This document shows positions 5,531 to 7,920 of a stretch of 7,920 nucleotides of DNA, one piece after another (the stretch's first letter is position 1; every line of letters begins with the position of its first letter). A program made the translations under genes and the position numbers. A model generated the notes under the pieces. The model did not search any database. It was given only the letters and a program-made list of their open reading frames with translations, and was not told the origin of the DNA. The DNA is from Thermoleophilaceae bacterium (GTDB lineage: Bacteria > Actinomycetota > Thermoleophilia > Solirubrobacterales > Thermoleophilaceae): the NCBI GenBank assembly GCA_013696425.1, contig JACCYP010000129.1, positions 1 through 7,920 of the forward strand. Direction: 5' to 3'.

Positions 5531-5638
5531 TCGCGGCGAAGATCGTTCTCGGCTCGAGGCGCACCCCCGGGGCTCAGTCGCCGAGGCCGCGTGGGCCACG
5601 GTTCGGACCGCCGTAACCGCATCGTGGAGCCCTGGACG

Positions 5639-5677
5639 CAACAGAGCCCCGGCCGAGGACGGCCGAGGCTCCTGTTG
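5639..5677 (-). terminator. Strong hairpin after the small secreted protein (terminator)
   Basis: Arms of 17 and 18 bases around a four-base loop pair almost fully (CAACAG, GCC and CGGCCG blocks), with one bulge. The single imperfect pair is a G-U wobble on the minus-strand RNA but a C-A mismatch on the plus-strand RNA, so it favours the minus strand. It lies 20 bases after the stop at 5697. There is no T tract, which is common in high-GC actinobacteria. Confidence 0.75.
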
Positions 5678-5696
5678 CTGCGAGGCACTTCGCGGG

Positions 5697-6011
5697 CTAG
5701 CGCTGGGCGACCGCGCGGGTCTTTGCCCGAGCGACCTTGTGCGGCGGCTTCTTGACGCCGCCCTTGGGGTTGGTCTGGGTGCGAGGCGGATTGGTGACGA
5801 TCACCGTGCCGCCCTTGCAAGTGACGAGCTTGCCGTCGACGAAGACGGTCTGGTTGTCGTCGATCGGGATGTCGTACCCGTCCTTGTCGGTGTAGGTGCA
5901 GCCACCGGAGCCGCCCGGACCGTTGTCAACCGGCTGCGCCGATGCCGCCGGCACCGCGACGAGCGCCGCGGCGATACCGATGAGAATGGAGATGCGCTTG
6001 ACCTGCTTCAT
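5697..6011 (-). CDS. Small secreted two-cysteine protein, unknown function
   Basis: This 104-residue protein starts at ATG 6011 behind GGGAGG (ribosome binding site) with good spacing; the longer open frame to 6113 adds an arginine-rich, non-secretory leader and is rejected. Residues 1-25 are a classic signal peptide: KQVKR, hydrophobic ISILIGIAAALVAV, and an ASA cleavage motif before Q26. The mature protein has a glycine linker (GPGGSGG, 31-37), then a compact core between C38 and C65 (CTYTDKDGYDIPID at 38-51, TVFVDGKLVTC at 55-65), probably a small beta fold closed by a disulfide. A lysine/proline-rich basic tail follows (NPKGGVKKPPHKVARAK, 81-97) that could bind the wall or acidic polymers. 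The DKDGYD stretch resembles a calcium-loop but is too short to claim. It has its own terminator and appears to be transcribed alone. I do not recognise a named family; that it is a real exported protein is well supported. Confidence 0.85.
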   Translation of the reverse strand: MKQVKRISILIGIAAALVAVPAASAQPVDNGPGGSGGCTYTDKDGYDIPIDDNQTVFVDGKLVTCKGGTVIVTNPPRTQTNPKGGVKKPPHKVARAKTRAVAQR

Positions 6012-6046
6012 GTGTGCCTCCCGCTTTGGTTTCCCTTGCTGAAAAC

Positions 6047-6052
6047 AAGGTA
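6047..6052 (-). promoter_or_regulatory. Possible -10 element for the small secreted protein
   Basis: TACCTT (6052-6047, minus strand) fits TANNNT and would give a leader of about 30 bases carrying the GGGAGG ribosome binding site. It overlaps a 5-bp inverted repeat (CCTTG at 6034-6038 and CAAGG at 6046-6050). No clear -35 is seen. Confidence 0.25.
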
Positions 6053-6075
6053 TGGGCGGGCGGCGGCGGTGTCTG

Positions 6076-6447
6076 TCAGGGGCGCGGCGGGCGGTGTGTA
6101 AAGCCGGTGACACGCCCGGCAGATGGGCGGCCCCAGCGTTCGTGTTCGTCCAGCAGGGAGGCGGTCACGGATCGATCGGCTTGAGCGCGTCCCTCCTTAA
6201 CGCCCGCCTCAGGCTGGCCTCCGAGCCCGGCGGCTTCGAGGGTCTCACCCTGGAGCCCGAGGGCGTGGAGGGCCCCCCTCAAGGTCAAAGTGGTCCTCCA
6301 TTCACGTTCGTGGTGGGCTCCGGCGTTGAGGAAACCCGCGTCGCCCACAACGAGCACGACGTCCTCGCCGTAACCGGCCATAGCGCGCGACCAGTCACGG
6401 TGGTTCGTCGCCTCGAAATGTGCGCGAAGGGCGTCCTGATTCGACAC
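6076..6447 (-). pseudogene. SnoaL-like (NTF2-fold) protein, damaged after the N-terminal third
   Basis: From GTG 6447 (GGGAGG ends about 12 bases upstream) the frame begins MSNQDALRAHFEATNHRDWS, with the family's N-terminal helices, followed by YGEDVVLVVGDAGFLNAG, its first strand and turn. Up to about residue 44 (near 6316) this is a normal small SnoaL-like domain. Beyond it the frame stays open to 6076, giving a family-typical 123 residues, but the expected strands (VIDAGDRVV-like) are missing; only TLEAAGLG near residue 70 recalls the closing helix, far too early. An adjacent minus frame reads PSKPPGSEASLRRALRRDA and then LKPIDP, stopping at 6165-6167 with more coding-like third positions, so foreign sequence may begin near 6300. 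The protein could still be made, but I judge it non-functional as an NTF2 fold. It lies upstream of the small secreted gene in the same direction. Confidence 0.55.
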
Positions 6448-6552
6448 GGACGCAGCATCCCTCCCACGCTCCCCAGGTCAATTGTCCCGCCGGACTTCCG
6501 AAATCGCCCTGATTGGACGGCTCTTGAACCACGAGGCGCACGACCGGATCGA

Positions 6553-6702
6553 TCAACTACAGATCCGCCGGTGCCGGCGGGCCAGGCTGCTGTCGATCAC
6601 TTCGAGCGTGTCGATGTTGATCTTCGCGCTCCCGTCGGCGTGGCGGGCGAAGGTCACGTCCTGGGGGAAACGCTGAAGCCATGGTGAGGGTGCCACGGTC
6701 AT
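6553..6702 (-). CDS. Possible 49-residue ORF, unknown
   Basis: From ATG 6702 the frame gives MTVAPSPWLQRFPQDVTFAR and then HADGSAKINIDTLEVIDSSL before a basic end. Third codon positions are nearly all G or C and the residue mix is protein-like, unlike most frames around it, so it is either a small gene or the 3' remnant of a larger one. The same frame extends upstream to 7086 but there it is antisense to the Amt remnant and low in complexity, so I do not include it. No ribosome binding site, signal peptide or known domain is visible. In the rest of 6448-6741 I see nothing else. Confidence 0.3.
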   Translation of the reverse strand: MTVAPSPWLQRFPQDVTFARHADGSAKINIDTLEVIDSSLARRHRRICS

Positions 6703-6741
6703 TCGGGTGCGTCGCATGGTCCCGAGCCGCGTGAGGCGACT

Positions 6742-7167
6742 ACCATCCCCCATCTCCTCTTCTTCGCCTTCCAGGCGACGTTCTGCATCGTCACCGTCGC
6801 ACTCGTCTCGGGCGCGGTGGTGGAGCGGATGCGCATCGGACCGTTCCTCGCGTTCGCGGCGCTGTGGTCGGTGCTCGTCTATGCCGTACTGGCACACTGG
6901 GCGTTCGGCGGAGGATGGCTGCGGGAGGGGCGGCGCGCTCGACTTCGCGGGCGGGATCCCCGTCCCCAGCGTGCTCGCGTTCGTCAACACCCTGCTCACC
7001 CCGGCGTGCACGCTCGTGGTGTGGTTCGCCCTCGACCTGATCCGCAGTCGGCGGGTCACGGCCGTCGGCGCCGCGACGGCGATCATCGTCGGCTGCGTGG
7101 GATCACGCCCGCGGGCGGGTTCATCAGCCCGGGCTGGGCGATGTTGCTCGGCGGGCTCGCGCGCTCG
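6742..7167 (+). pseudogene. Ammonium transporter (Amt family), deleted and frameshifted
   Basis: Three pieces of an Amt channel follow in the correct order. Piece one, in frame from 6742 to about 6928, reads TIPHLLFFAFQATFCIVTVA, LVSGAVVERMRIGPFLAF and LVYAVLAHWAFGGGWL. It matches the Amt FQxxFAIITPALISGAxAERM and YxxxAHWxWGGGWL blocks. Piece two, one frame on, from about 6929 to 7102, reads GGALDFAGGIPV, then directly SVLAFVNTLLTPACTLVVWF and VTAVGAATAIIVG. Piece three, back in the first frame from 7102, reads ITPAGGFISPGWAMLLGG. Between IPV and SVLAF (near 6965) the whole HINAG to GFNAGSAL segment of the family, including conserved pore residues, is missing (roughly 60 residues). The N-terminal helices and the C-terminus are also absent. 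Amt proteins conduct ammonium through about 400 residues; this one cannot work. The two frame changes cancel each other, one +1 and one back. Confidence 0.85.
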
Positions 7168-7277
7168 GAAAGGCCGGCCCGGTGCGCCACTGCACGATCG
7201 AGCCGAAGGCGCTCAGCCGGGCCCTGCTGGGGCCAACGGGCCGTCCACGGCCAAGGAAGTAGCCCGCGATGCGTCGT

Positions 7278-7790
7278 CTACTTCCGTAGCTTCAGCTCGT
7301 TCAGGACCCTCTGGGCCTCGACCAACCGCCGCACCGGCGCGCCCACTGCGCTGAATACCTCGACCAGGTAGGCCCTCCGCTTCCCGCGGGCCGTCGTCAC
7401 GAGGGCCGTGAGCCGGGTCCCCTGCTTGCTCACCGCGGAGACGCGCACGGAGCGGGCGCGAAGGCCACCGAGCTTCAGCGCCGCGGGCTCGGATGCGCTC
7501 ACGCGGTCGTATCCGGCCCGGATCGCGGCCAGGCTGTCACCGAGGATGCGGCCGCCATGTCGCGCCGGCGCCGGCGACGAGAGCGAGACCGCGGTGGTGC
7601 GGTCGCGGCTACGAAGGCGGATCGCGCCGCGCGCGCGCCGGGCACTCCAGCCACGCGGCACCCGTCCCTCTATCCCGGCGGAGGCGTTCGAGAACGGGCG
7701 CCCGAGCTTCGGCTGCGTAGCTTTTCTCTCCCCACCCGTCGCATCACCCGAGCCACCGCCGGCCACGAGCGCTATCGCGACCACGAGCAC
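7278..7790 (-). CDS. Secreted or membrane-anchored protein, unknown function
   Basis: From GTG 7790 the product is 170 residues. A hydrophobic stretch MLVVAIALVAGGGSGD opens it, followed by a linker and a mixed alpha/beta region: GRVPRGWSARRARGAIRLRS (42-61), a strand TTAVSLSS, a helix GDSLAAIRAGYDRV (84-97), strands around KLGGLRARSVRV (106-117), GTRLTALVTT and AYLVEVFSAV (140-149), and a final helix RRLVEAQRVLNELKL. The xPxGW opening and the late YLVEV strand plus terminal helix resemble PsbP/LpqN-like exported domains of actinobacteria, though I cannot place it firmly. The frame is open to 7868, and the codons before 7790 give RAKRRYASLALAGL, a perfect basic start for this signal sequence, yet there is no ATG, GTG or TTG there. 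The true start may use a rare codon, or a frame error or frameshift near 7845 may join it to the preceding gene. Confidence 0.75.
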   Translation of the reverse strand: MLVVAIALVAGGGSGDATGGERKATQPKLGRPFSNASAGIEGRVPRGWSARRARGAIRLRSRDRTTAVSLSSPAPARHGGRILGDSLAAIRAGYDRVSASEPAALKLGGLRARSVRVSAVSKQGTRLTALVTTARGKRRAYLVEVFSAVGAPVRRLVEAQRVLNELKLRK

Positions 7791-7843
7791 GAGACCCGCC
7801 AGCGCGAGGCTCGCATAGCGCCGCTTCGCGCGGGTGCCGATGA

Positions 7844-7920
7844 CTAGTTCCGGGCGCTGCCCGTCGCCTTACGGAGGGCCAAGCCGCCGCCCACGCCGAC
7901 GAGCCCCATCAGCGTCAACA
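7844..7920 (-). CDS. C-terminal end of a membrane-associated protein (5' part beyond the right edge)
   Basis: Only the last 25 residues are visible: TLMGLVGVGGGLALRKATGS and then ARN before TAG at 7846-7844. A glycine-rich hydrophobic helix followed by a basic tail suggests a C-terminal membrane anchor or last helix with the tail inside the cell. The stop overlaps the extended open frame of the next gene, so the two are probably one transcription unit. The family cannot be told from this length. Confidence 0.5.
   Translation of the reverse strand, partial: LTLMGLVGVGGGLALRKATGSARN

Noticed and set aside
5697..6113. Longer start (6113) for the small secreted protein
   Set aside because: The added 34 residues are arginine/proline-rich and would bury the signal peptide; ATG 6011 has GGGAGG at good spacing.
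6553..7086. 177-codon minus frame across the Amt remnant
   Set aside because: Most of it is antisense to recognisable Amt sequence and is acidic/arginine low complexity; only the last 49 codons look coding.
1..7920. CRISPR array, tRNA/rRNA, transposase or integrase, toxin-antitoxin or phage genes
   Set aside because: No regularly spaced repeats, no tRNA-like cloverleaf, no terminal inverted repeats with a transposase and no matching protein motifs were found by eye.

Overview
The window is GC-rich throughout and reads like chromosome from a high-GC actinobacterium. The best guess is class Thermoleophilia (Solirubrobacterales). Three features suggest this: several SnoaL/NTF2-like proteins, one starting MSQENVEVVRR; a secreted NHL-repeat protein with the basic, serine/lysine-rich C-terminal tail common in that group; and probable leaderless genes. 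The taxon is inferred from sequence style, not from a marker gene.

Layout. Positions 1-234 (minus) hold the N-terminal part of a metallo-beta-lactamase-fold hydrolase that runs off the left edge. Positions 405-713 (plus) hold a SnoaL-like domain without its N-terminus. Positions 888-1341 (minus) hold a broken NHL-repeat secreted protein. Positions 1460-1930 (plus) encode an intact secreted protein resembling a single Calx-beta domain, with two dyad repeats in its upstream region. Positions 1978-2147 (minus) hold the N-terminal stub of a second SnoaL-like gene. Positions 2301-3140 (plus) encode an intact eight-helix membrane protein that looks like a duplicated four-helix module. It meets, tail to tail with one base between stops, a minus-strand operon: an SRPBCC-family protein (5118-4648) followed by a 14-helix DHA2-type MFS exporter (4635-3142).

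The right half is mostly decayed. It contains the C-terminal tail of an MMPL/RND transporter (5372-5530, plus), a small intact secreted protein with its own ribosome binding site and terminator-like hairpin (6011-5697, minus), a third damaged SnoaL-like gene (6447-6076, minus), a possible 49-residue ORF (6702-6553, minus), and an ammonium-transporter (Amt) pseudogene carrying an internal deletion and two frame changes (6742-7167, plus). At the right edge are a secreted or membrane-anchored protein (7790-7278, minus) and the last 25 residues of the gene before it (7920-7844, minus).

I see five or six gene remnants interleaved with intact genes. The large intact ORFs show no frame breaks, which argues for real gene decay rather than a poor assembly. 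I found no tRNA, rRNA, CRISPR array, transposase or defence/biosynthetic cassette, and no convincing undescribed multi-gene system. The most interesting signals are the internal duplication in the 2301-3140 protein, two probable leaderless promoters with the same geometry (one with a palindrome over the start codon, one driving an overlapping 17-codon upstream ORF), and the dyads ahead of the Calx-beta-like gene.
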